Origin: Catonia carolina
Lineage: Eukaryota > Arthropoda > Insecta > Hemiptera > Achilidae
Direction of reading: 5' to 3'
Length of the DNA: 64,000 nt
NCBI GenBank assembly: GCA_035578175.1
Contig: JAQMRL010000003.1
Coordinates: 106,566,969-106,630,968 of the forward strand
Both the position numbers and the translations under genes were made by a program. Under the pieces are notes generated by a model. That model searched no databases and was not told the DNA's origin. It saw only the letters and a list, made by a program, of their open reading frames with translations. This document shows positions 11,424 through 22,591 of this stretch, one piece after another (within the stretch, counting starts at the first letter, position 1; the number at the start of each line of letters is the position of its first letter).

Positions 11424-12265
11424 ATCTGGTGTGAAACACTCACGCGACTTCCTCTTGACAATGTAAATAATTAAAAATATAACCTATGTTTAACTATTAG
11501 TAAAAAATGTAAAATGGAAAACTTAACCTAATTTTAATCATGAGTAAATGACGCTAAATAAAAATCAACCTCTTTTCGGCATAAAAATATGGAAAATCAC
11601 TAGTCCGATTCACGAAAAAAAACACCTGTCTTTAAACAGCAATATCTTTTGAATCGTTCTATGTAAAAACAATTACGATAGACCTACATAAAATTAAAGC
11701 TTGTTTTATTGTTGGTTACAGGATTACATTAACAATCCTTGTAGCCCTATAAATTTTACAGTACGCGTGAACAAAGTAATAGTACCTTGAAGTTAGGTAT
11801 ACTGGAAAAATGGTTAAAAACAAGGTACATTTTATGTGTAATTTGTTATATATTAAATACACTATCAGTTTCTGAAAATGTTAACATATATCCCGTAACC
11901 AACAATAAAACAAGCTTTAATTTGATGTACCGTAATTGATTTTACATTCAACGGTTCAAAAGATTTTGCTTTTTAAAGACAGGGGTTATCTTTCGTGAAT
12001 CGGACTATAGTTGACGCTAAACTTTGCTATGAAGAAAATAATGCATGAAATAAAAGTTTTAGCTTTATTAATTTTCTATAACTTTAATTATTAAACGTTT
12101 GAAGTAAAATACAAACTAAGGCCTCAATCTTAAAAAATTCAATTATTTTACCGATTTTAATGAGGAAAATACAGAACATCACTAACTGACGCTGAAATAA
12201 GCACTGCAAGAAAAAAAGCTTGAAATAGAAGTTATAGGTTTTTAATTTCGTACAACTTTGCTCGT
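11424..12265 (-). repeat. Element E, copy 1 (reverse), interrupted by a foldback MITE
   Basis: Read on the minus strand, this matches 40.8-41.2 kb over several hundred bases: GCGTGAGTGTTTCACACCAG at the end near 11,424, then GGTTATATT, GAGGTTGATTTT and GTGATTTTCC. After the MITE it continues with the two GACGCTAAAC / GACGCTGAAA units and TTAATTTTCTATAACTTTA. The order is that of the 40.3-41.2 kb copy, so this is one element interrupted at 11,600/12,008. I see no ORF and do not know the class. Confidence 0.7.
11601..12007. mobile_element. Foldback MITE with ~120-bp terminal inverted repeats
   Basis: The left end TAGTCCGATTCACGAAA returns inverted at the right end (TTTCGTGAATCGGACTA). The arms stay similar for about 120 bp, through AATCTTTTGAA and AAAGCTTGTTTTATTGTTGG, to about 11,725 and from about 11,893. 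TA lies at both borders. The interior has no coding capacity. It sits inside element E copy 1, so it inserted after that element. Confidence 0.8.
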
Positions 12266-13351
12266 TGGTGTATTGATATAGTGAATGTATTATCGATTTG
12301 CGAATGTGCAAATTTTGCGAATATGAGTTTGTTAGTGTATGCTGATGTATACAACCCAACGCATATTGTAGTAAATTCGCGAATATGTATCTTGTTCGGT
12401 TAGGGAGATACAGCCTTTGTGAAGTTACGAAAATACACGAAGTGTGTTAAAGAAGAAAGCATTGAATTTGTTTTTTGCTCTTCTGTAAAACTGAGAATTT
12501 GCACATTCGCGAGTTTACCATTGGAGGGACGTTATTATTAATGACATAAGAACTATTTATTTTAAATTTCAAATAAATTGATTAAACGAGAATGAATTTT
12601 ACGATGAAGTTGTCAAAGAAGTGTTAATATTATGATATAAATCAGTTCAGTTTATTTAAAAGTTTATGTTGGAATATTATGGTATTTTTACTACACAATA
12701 GTCTGTAGTATTTAAAGAGATTTGTCTAGGATTTATCGTGAACATAAAGTAGCTTTGTGTACGTACTCGTGTTTACATATGAAATTTTAATCTGTCTTCC
12801 TTAAAGTAACAAAAGATAAAGGGTTTGAAAGACAATGGATAGATTATTAAATGATCTTGAATATTAAATTTAAGTTACTATAGTTTCTAAACAGACTGGC
12901 TTTTATATCCAATATTATTACTCTGTTACATTGCACCGTATTGTTATATACTTGAAAGGGGTTTACTGTCTTCAGAACAGTGCATTATTTAATTATATTT
13001 GTTATATATATATATATATATATAATGTCTTAACGCCATTACTTTACTAGAAATATAATATTGTGTATTATCTATTTTTTGCTCTATTTTATTAAATCTG
13101 TTTTCTTGTTTTATGATTTCACTGGTTTATTCTCTTAACGAGTACAGCAGAAGAGATTCTAAAAGATTCATGGGATTCGAATACGCGGTAGATTTCTGCT
13201 CAATGATGTGGTGGGGTATGTTATTATACGTTTGTGGTGTTCCTTTTATCCCGAAACAACAACTTCTTTAAAATCCGTGTGACTTCTAAATTCTCATAAT
13301 CACCGGCACTCGAGAGTATTGAAATTGTATTGTAGTTTCTCTTATATAATT
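12266..13351. other. No gene; short inverted pair and (TA)n tract
   Basis: GCGAATGTGCAAATT at 12,300-12,314 is repeated exactly in inverted form at 12,496-12,510. A (TA)n microsatellite lies at 13,003-13,024. I see no coding sequence. Confidence 0.5.
13003..13024. repeat. (TA)n microsatellite
   Basis: Uninterrupted alternating TA for about 22 bp. Confidence 0.95.
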
Positions 13352-13739
13352 GTGTTTACGTCATCAGCCGAAAGACTGGTTTGAACATCTAAAAGCTTTA
13401 CTAAATAAAATGAAGAATGAGGGGGTTTACCATTTCCTTCCTCACTGAGTGAAAAAGTATGCTTATCGGCTTGTCAGGCCCTCTGAGAAGCACCTACTTT
13501 CCACTCTGCAATGACACCTTCACTTCATTCACCACAGGGTTTGGCTGTGTATTGAAATTTATTTCTCTCAGAGGACATAACTCTAACTAGTGTCTTTTAC
13601 ACCTCTACCTCTTCTGTTTTTAAACGCTTCAGTCATGCAATTGTTTGACCATATGATAAGAAACAGAACTATTTTTGTAACCCTGGAACTAGCAGATCGA
13701 GTGCAACTAATTTAACACGCCACCTGCCTGTTATGGGCA
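13352..13739 (-). mobile_element. SINE-A copy 4 (reverse)
   Basis: It reads in reverse from TCATCAGCCGAAAGACTGG through TTCCTCACTGAGTG and CACCACAGGGTTTGGCTG to CCACCTGCCTGTTATGGGCA, which is the full SINE-A order. The TSD is not clear. Confidence 0.9.
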
Positions 13740-14211
13740 AATAATATATTTTAACTTTTCATTAAAAGAAATTGTTTATTTTTTTACTTGTTACATTAAT
13801 GCCAACCAGTTTGGCTATTAATTAATTATATAATATCACCGGCAATTTTGCTAGATTGCTACGTAGTAATATTCTTCTTTTGCCTAACATATTTCATATT
13901 TAACTGGTCTAATTTCTACATATGTGTTACGATTCTAAGTTATACTATGATTATTTTTATTGCATCATTTAAGTTCTTTATTTTCAAGTTCCTGAAAAAT
14001 TTTTAATTATCTGAAAATCTATTTTTTTAATATAATATGATCATACTTCAATGAATGATTGATCATCAGGCTGTGGAATATTTCTTGATAGTCACTCATT
14101 GTGGTTAAAATTCGCTTTCAAATTTCGTTTAAAAATTATTTAATTAACCGTATTACTTTAACGTTAGAAATTATGTTATCCAAATAGAAATCTATACATA
14201 TACGTAAGAGG
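13740..14211. other. No feature seen
   Basis: AT-rich spacer without a recognisable gene. Confidence 0.4.
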
Positions 14212-15040
14212 ATTAGTGCATGTATGTATGTATATATGTTTGCTCCCTACGGCCTCCTTAACCTCTCGACCGATTTTTATTAAATTGTAAGAAATCATGT
14301 AGAATAATCTTGGTTCCTGTCAAGTTGTTCCTGTAAAGTTTGGTGCCGATAGCATCAAAAAGAAAGGTTTTCTGTGATTTTTCCAATTTTTCCTCCGTGA
14401 ATTTTTGTTGGTAAAAATAAAAATAGTTTTTGTTTGTCAAAACATTTCTAATTGCTCTACATCTTAGTAAAATTAATTGACACAGTAATGGATGAGGACA
14501 AAGCACTAAATATACAACTGAATTTCTAAATACGATGGAGCCACCACACGTATTGACATTGAAAGTTGGATCGCCAATGATGCTCATTCGAAATTCAAAT
14601 GCGCCAAAGATGTGCAACTGAACAAGACCGACCATCAAAAAACTAACACCAAGTTTGATAGAAGCAACAATCATCAGCGGAAAATTCAAAGAAAAAAATG
14701 TGCTGATTCCACGCATACCGAAGATTTCCAACGATTTACCCTTCGATTTCATGCGGCTACAGTTCCCTTTGCGTCTTCCCTTCGCAATCACCATCAACAA
14801 AGCACGGGCAATCGTTGACAAAAATGCCGGCTTGAATTTTCGAAATTCATGTTTTTCACACGGCCAATTTTATGTAGCGAGTTGGCATATCGAAAGATTT
14901 GTATATTTATACACCAAATAAAAAAACCAAAAACATTTTTTATCCCTTTGCATTATGATAAAATAAATACATTTAATATCAAATTTTCCATTATAAACAT
15001 GTGTGTTCTTTTCTTGAACGTAGCCGGGTACCGCTTAATA
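14212..15040 (+). mobile_element. Helitron relic
   Basis: The span is bracketed on the left by a (GTAT)n tract followed by CTCCCTACGGCCTCCTTAAC. On the right is GTAGCCGGGTACCGCTTAAT, containing the palindrome CGGGTACCG, which resembles the 3' hairpin and degenerate CTRR terminus of insect Helitrons. In between lies the decayed C-terminus of a Helitron helicase (14,476-14,921). The borders are approximate. No Rep domain is present, so only the 3' part of an autonomous element could be represented. Confidence 0.55.
14476..14921 (+). pseudogene. Helitron (Pif1-like) helicase C-terminus, broken
   Basis: The plus strand reads IDTVMDEDKALN, then after a frameshift TEFLNTMEPPHVLTLKVGSP, MMLIRNSNAPKMCN, an in-frame stop where the family has Gly, TRPTIKKLTP, EATIISGKFKEKNVLIPRIP, RLQFPLRLPFAITINKA and CFSHGQFYVAS. 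These are the last conserved blocks of the Pif1-type DNA helicase in Helitron RepHel proteins: the PPH.L.LK.G.P..LRN block, the 'IPRIP' block, the 'FA.TINKAQGQ' motif and 'CFSHGQLYVA'. The 'QGQ' of the TINK motif is damaged (ARAIVD). The longest open frame at this locus is on the opposite strand (14,258-14,821) and is only a shadow of this sequence. Confidence 0.8.
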
Positions 15041-16462
15041 TAAATTTTTCTTTCCCTTTACCGTAATCATTTACTTATTCATACATTATTTACTCCCGTA
15101 TAAAAAAATTGTCTGCAGGTTCAAAAACGAAAAAAGCTTATTCAAAATATTTTTCATTAATTTGACTGAAAGACCGGGCTCAACTTTAAGTAAGTACATC
15201 AATTTTGAATATACTAGTTTAATTTTTAGTTTATTAGTCAAGTAATATTTATTAGAGGTACGTCATTATCGTATAAAATATTTTAATCGCTTGTTAGAGA
15301 AACAACACGAGTCAAACGCAAGTGATTTTTTAGGAAATACAGAAACTATTTTTCTAATTTTATTGATACATAATGCTAAAAATTATTTTCCATAAATTTG
15401 AAGTACGTCTTTAAAAGAATTGTAGTCATTTTTATAAATTTTATCTTATTTTTAATGGATATTATAATTAGACGAGGGAATTTTCCAGCATAGACTTGTG
15501 GTTTTTCTCAAACAAATGCATATTGACGAAATAAATAGACCTAATGCAACTTGTTTTAGTTAGGATACTTAAGTCTATTTATATTATAATATTAATTTAT
15601 AGAATATTTGTTTAAGATTTTATTTTGTTATTAAAACCGTAGTTAAATTTTTTATTCATTTTAATTTCAAGAAAAACAATTAATACTACATTTCTTTGGC
15701 TTATCATATTTTTCTCCTGATGGCCATAAAAATATTTCTAATGTTGTTTGTCAAACAAAAATGAATTTTCTGCAGGTTAAATCTACTACTATAGTAGTTT
15801 GACTTGTGGTTTCCTCTATAAAATAATAAAAATGCAGTGAAATATTCGATTTTCAACACTAACTCAATTTTGATAAAAAAAGACGTGTGGTTTCTCAAAC
15901 AAGTGATTCATTTATTATCTCGCGTTAAAATACCCTAATTTTTGATTAAAAAATTACACAGTATTTCGTGTAAAATTATTTTTTAGTTGAAAAAATTATT
16001 TTAATGGAGGTTAGGTTTATAAAGGATTTACTGAACAATGGATGCATTTAGATTATTAAAATTTTATTGTATTACATTATAATGCGTAACAATACCGATT
16101 GGTGAGAATCATCTTCTGTTTGATAACTTTCTCACACATAACTAATGCTTAATAATACTAACAGGAAATAAAATGGTAATTTAAATAAAATATAGTGTAA
16201 AGGTTATTTATATTATCAAAACAATAATCACCTTACTGTTGCTCTTCCAAAACTTTCACTTTAGTTTGTTATACATATCGAAATAATCATTATATCTTTT
16301 AATAGTAGATAAAAGTTTTTTATTTCTAGTTTATCTGCTTGATGAGCAATTTTATATACACAACTCTGTTCACGCATTTTCCGCCTTCATTTTAATAGAG
16401 CCGTATGCTACTTGATTGAGCTATGAGACGATAAATTATACTTTATGAGCCTGTTAAATTAT
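15041..16462. other. No feature seen
   Basis: Strongly AT-rich sequence. None of the short open frames has a recognisable motif. Confidence 0.4.
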
Positions 16463-17057
16463 GAGAAGTTAAAAAATCCTTTTCATGATACGACGCGTCT
16501 CATGGCTGGTGGCAATTTTTTAAATCTTTTCTTTGACTTATGACAACAAACCATTAATGATTTTTGTATCTACTCTTTAAGAGGAATCAAATGATACTAT
16601 TTTTGTTGGCGAATTCCGACTTTGATTTCTTAATTTCCTGTTTTGGGCCATTTCTGGTCAAAACCGAAACTTCAAATCCAATCCAGGCCAACTAACTTTT
16701 TGTGCAGATTACGAAACTGAAACCGTGTGTTGTTATCTTTTGTAGTTTCTGACTTTGTTTTTTTACTTTCGGTTTTGGGCCACCTTTGGTCAAACCGGAA
16801 CTTCAAATCCAATTTAGCCCCAATAACTTTCTGTGTAGATTACGAATCCGAAAACCGTTTGATGTTATCTCTTGTAGTTTCTGAGTTCGATTTTTTGACT
16901 TTCGGTTTTAGCGCCACTTTCGGTCAAACCGGAACTTCAAATTTAATTTAGCCCTACTAACTTTTTGTGTAGATTATGAATCGAAAACGGTTTGTTGCTA
17001 TCTATACAATTGACGGACCGACAAAACAAAATGATAAATGACAATTTTAAAAATTGC
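16463..17057 (+). repeat. Tandem-unit element, copy 1
   Basis: Three ~131-bp units start near 16,610, 16,745 and 16,878. Each has the order TTTCTGA / GACTTTCGGTTTTGGGCCA / GGTCAAACCGGAACTTCAAA / TTTTTGTGTAGATTACGAA. The block is bounded by GGTGGCAATTTTTTAAA on the left and its inverted form AATTTTTAAAAATTGCCAC on the right, which look like terminal inverted repeats. The shared sequence continues left through GACGCGTCTCATGG to about 16,463. An inverted second copy lies at 51.8-52.8 kb with the same ends, so this is a dispersed element and not just a local minisatellite. The open frame at 16,727-16,951 is a product of the repeats. Confidence 0.75.
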
Positions 17058-17984
17058 CACTAACAAATTTTTATTTGTATTGAAATATGAAGTGTTTATT
17101 CAATTTGAAATAGCTCTAAAAAAAAATTCGATGAATAATATGTATGTTTATTGTTTTATTTAAATAAATATTATTACTAATTGTTTAATTATTGTATAGG
17201 AAATTCCTAAACTGAACTCATTTGTTTACATTAACCTGTTTATTTAACGGACCATTAGCCGGAGGTTTATTTTGTTTCGCCTCTGTAGGGTTATGGGAAC
17301 ACCATGGTATACTAAAGTAAACTAAATGTTGTTTTCAGAATTTCCTCTAGGCGGTGCACACTTTCACGCAACATGTACATCTAAATATATAACATAACTT
17401 TAGTATTTTGCTCTGTACAGTCTGAATATTATACGTGTGTATCCTTAGGGAACTATGGAATCCATTCAGTACTAAAGGGAATTTTAATCACGGTAGAGCC
17501 ATTCGTTAAAAATTTTATGATTGATTTATTCGTGGGTATCATTTCATTTTGTTTCTCTTTTAAATGACAACAAAATCGTGATTTATTAGAACACCTCCGG
17601 TTATGAAATTAAAAGTTTTGTAAATTAAAAAAACTACTAATTGAAAAATTTAGATTTTTATTTGTACAATTACAGTAAAAATGGTTAATTTATTTACATT
17701 TGGAACCTAAATATGAATACAGATGCCTTGATATAATTTGAATTAATGTTTAAATTTAAATAAATATTAGTCGAATATCAATGAGTCACCATTAACCTTT
17801 TTATCCTTTTTTCACTGCGGAAAGGGTTGCAGTCGCAGAAAAACAACAATATGTTACGAACAGTTAAAAAAAAAAATTCATTTTATCTGTAGGGCACTTA
17901 AGTCCGATTTCAGGGCCATATGGAGATCTAGTACACTGCTAACTTAGCTTATAGTAGTAGTGACAATTCCCTTTTTAGATTTTG
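17058..17984. other. No feature seen
   Basis: AT-rich spacer. I find no recognisable gene or repeat. Confidence 0.4.
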
Positions 17985-17995
17985 AGTCATTTTTC

Positions 17996-18389
17996 CCTGC
18001 CCATAACAAACAGGTGAAGTGTCAAATTATTTACACTCAATCTGTTCGTTGCAGGACTAAAATAAATTGTATTTTTTCTTACCATATGGTCAGCCAATTA
18101 AATGACTGAATAATTTAAGAACAGAAGAGGTAGAGGTGTAAATGACACTAATTAGAGTTATCTCCTTTGAAAGTAATGAATTTCATTATACAGCCAGACC
18201 TTGTGGTGAATAAAGTGAAGTTGTCATTTGCAGAGTGGAAAATATGTACTTTTAAGAGGGCCCGGCATGCTGATAAGCGTACTTTTTCACTCAGTGAGGA
18301 AGGCAGTGGTAAACCACTTCACTTCTCGTTTTACTTAGTAAAACCTCTAAAGGTTCAAACCAGCCTTTCGGCTTGTGACCGAAACAGCA
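17996..18389 (+). mobile_element. SINE-A copy 5 with 11-bp TSD
   Basis: It begins CCTGCCCATAACAAACAGG and ends CGGCTTGTGACCGAAACAGC. AGTCATTTTTC flanks it at 17,985-17,995 and 18,390-18,400. The open frame of 136 codons at 18,167-18,577 runs along this SINE and is not a gene. Confidence 0.9.
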
Positions 18390-18639
18390 AGTCATTTTTC
18401 ATCAAAAGATTTAATTTATTATTATTAAACAAACAAGTTGTCAATTTTTTGACTTTTTATTTTTTTATCGAGAAACTTTCATTATTAGCAACCACCCAAT
18501 TAGTTCTCTGCATCATCTCATGTGTAACTACTAGTCGATCACCAAACCAAGTCGCTCAACCAGCTGGTATTACTTAATATTGTATTACTGTTTTACTTAA
18601 TTTTCTACCAGCTGAGTTTCTCATGCGACATTGATCTTT

Positions 18640-18806
18640 TATTTTTTTTAGTTTTTTTTTTAGTTTTTTTAGTAAAGTCGCTTGAACAGCTTGGTCATTA
18701 GCGTCTATAATGGGTTATGGAACTGAAACTGTAGGTTTTAATTTGTTGTAATTTATAAAACCTTCCGTTTTATAGACCAGAGTACTAACCGCTACACCAA
18801 GGAGGT
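18640..18806 (-). mobile_element. SINE-B copy, partly deleted
   Basis: On the minus strand the head reads TTGGTGTAGCGGTTAGTACTC (A-box-like). The end carries the SINE-B tail module GACGCTAATGACCAAGCTG, AAGCGACTTTA, then an interrupted poly(A). The B-box segment is missing, so it has an internal deletion. Confidence 0.65.
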
Positions 18807-19616
18807 AGCTCTTTTAATCTTGTAATTGTAAATACTATACTTAAACTTTGAATAAAAATGGCACAAAATTTATATGGCTGCGTACTAAAAAATGGAATTT
18901 GTAAAGAAATATCGACTGCAAATGCATCAGTTGAAGTGAAACGTTCGGTTTACAATTTAAAATATTTAAGATATTAATTACCTTAGGCCCTAAATACTAA
19001 ATTGATCTTCTGTAAACAAGTAGTATTAAAACAATACGTTTAAATCTCATATCAACAAATATCATTATGTATTATTTGGATAGATTTCAAACTGAATTTC
19101 AATTCCTTCTTTAGCAGGGTGGTTCAGAAACTATTTGACAACATAAGCTGCGGTTACTTTCTTTTAGTTCTCTACTTAATTTACTTTGATTTTTTATTTT
19201 AAGTGGATCAAGCGTGTAAAATAAAAACAACCTCGCTTTTAAATTTTTACAGCGTTCATCCAGTGGATCTAATTTACAATATAAGCAACGTTGAAAACTC
19301 AGTTTGTATTTTTGCACCTTGATATTCTAAGATGCTCTCGTGAAGACATACAAAATGTCCTTTACAAAACCGTCTTTATTATGAAAATGTAAAGACTTTA
19401 TATGTTTAATGTGAATTGTTGTTGATACTTTTTTATTAATCAGGTCAGTAATTTTTAAATCCGTCTAACTAAATCTACCTAATTGTCCTACTTACGTCAT
19501 CTAATAAAACTGGATAAGTTTTGTAAATGAAGAGTTTCATTAAGTTTTTTTTGTTTGTTTCTCGGAAAACTTTCATTCTTTAGCTCCTAAATGTTTCAGG
19601 TATTTACTTAGTGGAG
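18807..19616. other. No feature seen
   Basis: AT-rich sequence without a recognisable gene. Confidence 0.4.
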
Positions 19617-19950
19617 ACATTTATTACTAAAAGGATTGGGAAGATCTAAATTTTCATATTTAAATCAAAGTTTAATAATAATTATTCACTGCAGTATAAT
19701 TATTAGAATTTGTGAATACGAAATCCATTTTTGTTTTACCAATTATTTTGTCTTTAGCTGTTTTTTTTTATTGGTGTAATAGTCCTATATTTCTGCTTAC
19801 ACTAGGTATATTTCTTGAGTCACATAGATAATTCTATGCCTAGGTCTAATGTAACTATTAGTGGTTGTAGGATGGTTTTTGAAAATGTAGAATCATGTTT
19901 GTGTACGGGGATAGAACCAGAGGCAAGTTGAACAGAATAATACTAGTCGG
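19617..19950 (-). repeat. ~340-bp dispersed repeat, copy 1 (possible old tRNA-SINE)
   Basis: Shared with 22,054-22,391 in the same orientation: GAAGATCTAAATTTT, ATACGAAATCCATTTT, CTAGGTATATTT and CGGGGAT(A/T)GAACCAGAGGCA occur in both at matching spacing. On the minus strand the last segment reads CTCTGGTTCTATCCCCG, similar to a pol III B box, which suggests a tRNA-headed SINE reading on the minus strand. I see no clear TSD. Confidence 0.6.
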
Positions 19951-20189
19951 TTGATGACTGTTATCCTATGATTTCCTTACATTTTAAAATAATTCAACAT
20001 TTCTGGAAATCCTTGTCCAGGGCAGTTTACTCACCTCATCAATGGAGAATACGTGAACATACGGGAGAAAAAAATGGAGAATCTCAGTCGGAGACAACTA
20101 TTTTATCCTATTACCCTTTACTACTCTCCCTGCGTACAAGGCATTTAAAAAAATTTTTGATTCGATTACAATAGTTTCTTTTGATGTAC

Positions 20190-20820
20190 ATCTTCTTCTT
20201 CTTTTTTTTCTCCTTACGAGTTAGGCTTTTTCTGCCTGTTCTGTCATCAACTTTTCTTAGGCATGCCAATATCTCTGCTTCCAACTGGCCCGTATTTTCT
20301 TAATAAACTAGGTAAGTGGCTTTCTGGCATTCTATTTCAATCCATTGGGCACGATACAATTTTATTTTTTCATTGAATGGAAACATTTCCAATTTTTTTA
20401 TTATATCTTCATTTTTGATTCTGTCTAGTCTTGTATAACCCTTGACAGACCTTAAGAATTTTATTTCTGCAGTTTGGATGTTTCGTTCCTCCCTTCTCCT
20501 CATCAGCCATGCTTCACTGCCGTATCTCAAGGATGGAACTTATAAAACTTTAACCTTGTTTCGAGTCTTGTTTATTGCCTCAATGTCCTTTGAATTGTCC
20601 CACATATCTGATTAAAATTAAATAGTTTATTTTTCACGTTGTAGTCATCTTCATATGAGATATCAGTTTCAAAAAATTTATAGAGGTTCACTTGCTCTAG
20701 TTTGTGTCCATTAATTACTATTTTGGATTTTATTGGAGTCTTCCCACAGAATGCCATGACTTTGGTCTTGTTTGTTGATACTTCATATTCTATTCTTTCA
20801 TCTTTTTGTTTAGTCATGTA
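20190..20820 (-). pseudogene. RTE-like LINE 3' end, broken
   Basis: The minus strand reads TKVMAFCGKTPIKSKIVING, LEQVNLYKFFETDISYEDDY, then (after a frame change) MRYGSEAWLMRRREERNIQT, AEIKFLRSVKGYTRLDRIKN, and QWIEIECQ. The order matches the region from reverse transcriptase motif D (KS.IMAFHGK in the 31.2-kb element) to the C-terminus (YGSEAW, AEMRFLR.VKGCTR.DRI.NE). A (GAA)n-type tail is present at 20,190-20,205 (plus strand CTTCTTCTTCTTTT). At least two breaks separate the open pieces (20,572-20,817 and 20,300-20,530). The copy is 5' truncated and lacks the catalytic residues. Confidence 0.8.
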
Positions 20821-21811
20821 CTTAGAATACTTAGAGTGACTTTTGAAGAGTACTTAGAGATGTACATATTGGTATAAAAATGTTAAGACATTATTGTCAA
20901 GTAATTTTTTTACCATCCTGTAAGAGAAACCTCTTGAATTAAATTTACATGTTTAGTGTTAGGAATATGGTAGGCCTACTGTTCATATATTGATTCAATG
21001 TCGAGGAAAGGGAAATTATATGTTAGTGTATTGCCACACCATTGTCTTATTTAACATTGTCAGCCCTTCATCCATCTATTACTACAATCGTATCATTCGA
21101 TTGTATAACAGAAATATCGAAACAATGAGTGACAAAGAACGAAAGTGTAGAAGAGAGAAAAGGGAAACAATTTCGATATTAAATTATCGATTTTACGTAA
21201 ATAAATACCTTTACGTTTATAAAATGAGCTCTTCCAAAAACCTATATTTTAGTTGAAACAAACCAAACTGATTTTAACTGGATTTCCTATGTTTAGAATA
21301 CAAATTTTATCACCTAGTATATCGCAGTAAATTATTACTGAAACATTATTTTAATATTTTAACGTATTAAAATTAACAAAAATCGATCATCAATAAATTT
21401 TTACCATGAATCTAAAACCACAGACTTTGCGTAGACCTAAAATAATAGAATTTTTATGAAAAATTTTGACTCGGTGAATGTCATGAATTTGTTAATAAAT
21501 TAAAAGATTAAAGATACTTAAAATTAGTGTAATCTTACTAAAAATTACTGATAGCATACAAAGTTAATTTATCATGCTGATTAACAGAAATAAAAAATAA
21601 AACCAAATTTTTAAAATAAAGGAATTAACGGCACCCTGAAATGGAGATCCAAAAAGTAAAACTTTTTTTTAAATTTCCATGGTAATTTTCTTAAGTACGT
21701 CCTAATCTTAATAAACGGATTTGTTGGATTATAAAATATATCTAAAAAGTTAATTATATCGAGATTTATTAGAGGTTGTGAAAAGATTCATATTTTAAAA
21801 AAAATTAAAGA
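20821..21811. other. No feature seen
   Basis: AT-rich sequence. The open frame at 20,990-21,256 shows no motif, and I leave it uncalled. Confidence 0.4.
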
Positions 21812-21996
21812 TATTTTTTTTTTTTTTAATTTATTTAACGTCGCATCAACTACAACGGTCATTAGCGACGACGTTGGGGTGCAACTATTGTACAATGGAG
21901 GATGAAGTGATTTTTGTAACATATGAAAATATGCCGTGCCTGAATGGGATTCGAACCCAAGGGGCGAGGACGTTACCAACTACCCAATGCGGCCGG
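21812..21996 (-). mobile_element. SINE-B copy with clean pol III boxes
   Basis: On the minus strand the head is GGCCGCATTGGGTAGTTGG with the B box GGTTCGAATCC. The body is followed by GTCGTCGCTAATGACCG, GATGCGACGTTAAATAAATT and a poly(A) of about 15. It is the best-preserved SINE-B in the window. It is not a tRNA gene: there is no 3' acceptor stem partner, and the A tail is retroposon-like. Confidence 0.85.
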
Positions 21997-22053
21997 CCTC
22001 CTAGCAGTGGCAATTCCCTGTCGCAGACAAGATTTTTAAGGAATTAACTATTA

Positions 22054-22391
22054 GTTGAGGCAGTTATTACCAAAAGAAATGCGAAGATCTAAATTTTTAT
22101 ATTTTAATTAAAGTTTAATTATTATTATTATTCACTACAATTATAATTATGAGATTTGTGTATACGAAATCCATTTTCGTTTTACTAATACTTTTGTCAT
22201 AAGCTGTTTTTTTAACTGTTGTGGTAGTTATAGTCCTGCCTACGCTAGGTATATTTTTTGAGTCCTAAAGACAATTTTTTGCCTAAGTCCAACGTAATTA
22301 GTAGTCGTTGCATAATAGTTATTGAAACTATAGAACATTGTTTGTAAACGGGGATTGAACCAGAGGCACGTTAAACAGAATAGTACGAGTT
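22054..22391 (-). repeat. ~340-bp dispersed repeat, copy 2, between ~55-bp direct repeats
   Basis: This is the second copy of the repeat at 19,617-19,950, with the B-box-like CTGGTTCAATCCCCG on the minus strand. It lies between two direct repeats, CCTCCTAGCAGTGGCAATT...GAATTAACTAT, at about 21,997-22,053 and 22,525-22,580. These suggest a local duplication that includes or brackets the repeat. Confidence 0.6.
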
Positions 22392-22591
22392 TTTAAATTC
22401 ACTTTAAGAGTACTTTTCCCTAAGAATTCTAGAATGTTTTTATTCTATTTAACAGGTCTCTGACATTTACAAAATATTAAACAATTTAACTTGATATAGT
22501 TTGATCAAAGTTTATGGGGCTATCCCCTCCTAGCAGTGGCAATTTTCCATCGCAGACAGGATTTTAGGGAATTAACTATCATTATACAGTT

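Noticed and set aside
14258..14821. Longest open frame of its region, 187 codons on the minus strand
   Set aside because: It lies antisense to the Helitron helicase relic and has no family features; the plus-strand reading explains the sequence.
16727..16951. 74-codon open frame with internal repeats
   Set aside because: It follows from the ~131-bp tandem units, and the reverse copy at 52 kb does not preserve the frame.
18167..18577. 136-codon open frame on the plus strand
   Set aside because: Most of it runs through SINE-A copy 5 and its flank; other SINE-A copies do not keep the frame.
21940..21996. Possible tRNA gene (B box GGTTCGAATCC, A-box-like head)
   Set aside because: No pairing acceptor stem and a retroposon body with poly(A) follow. 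The same holds for the heads at 2.9, 28.0, 36.8, 40.1 and 50.6 kb.
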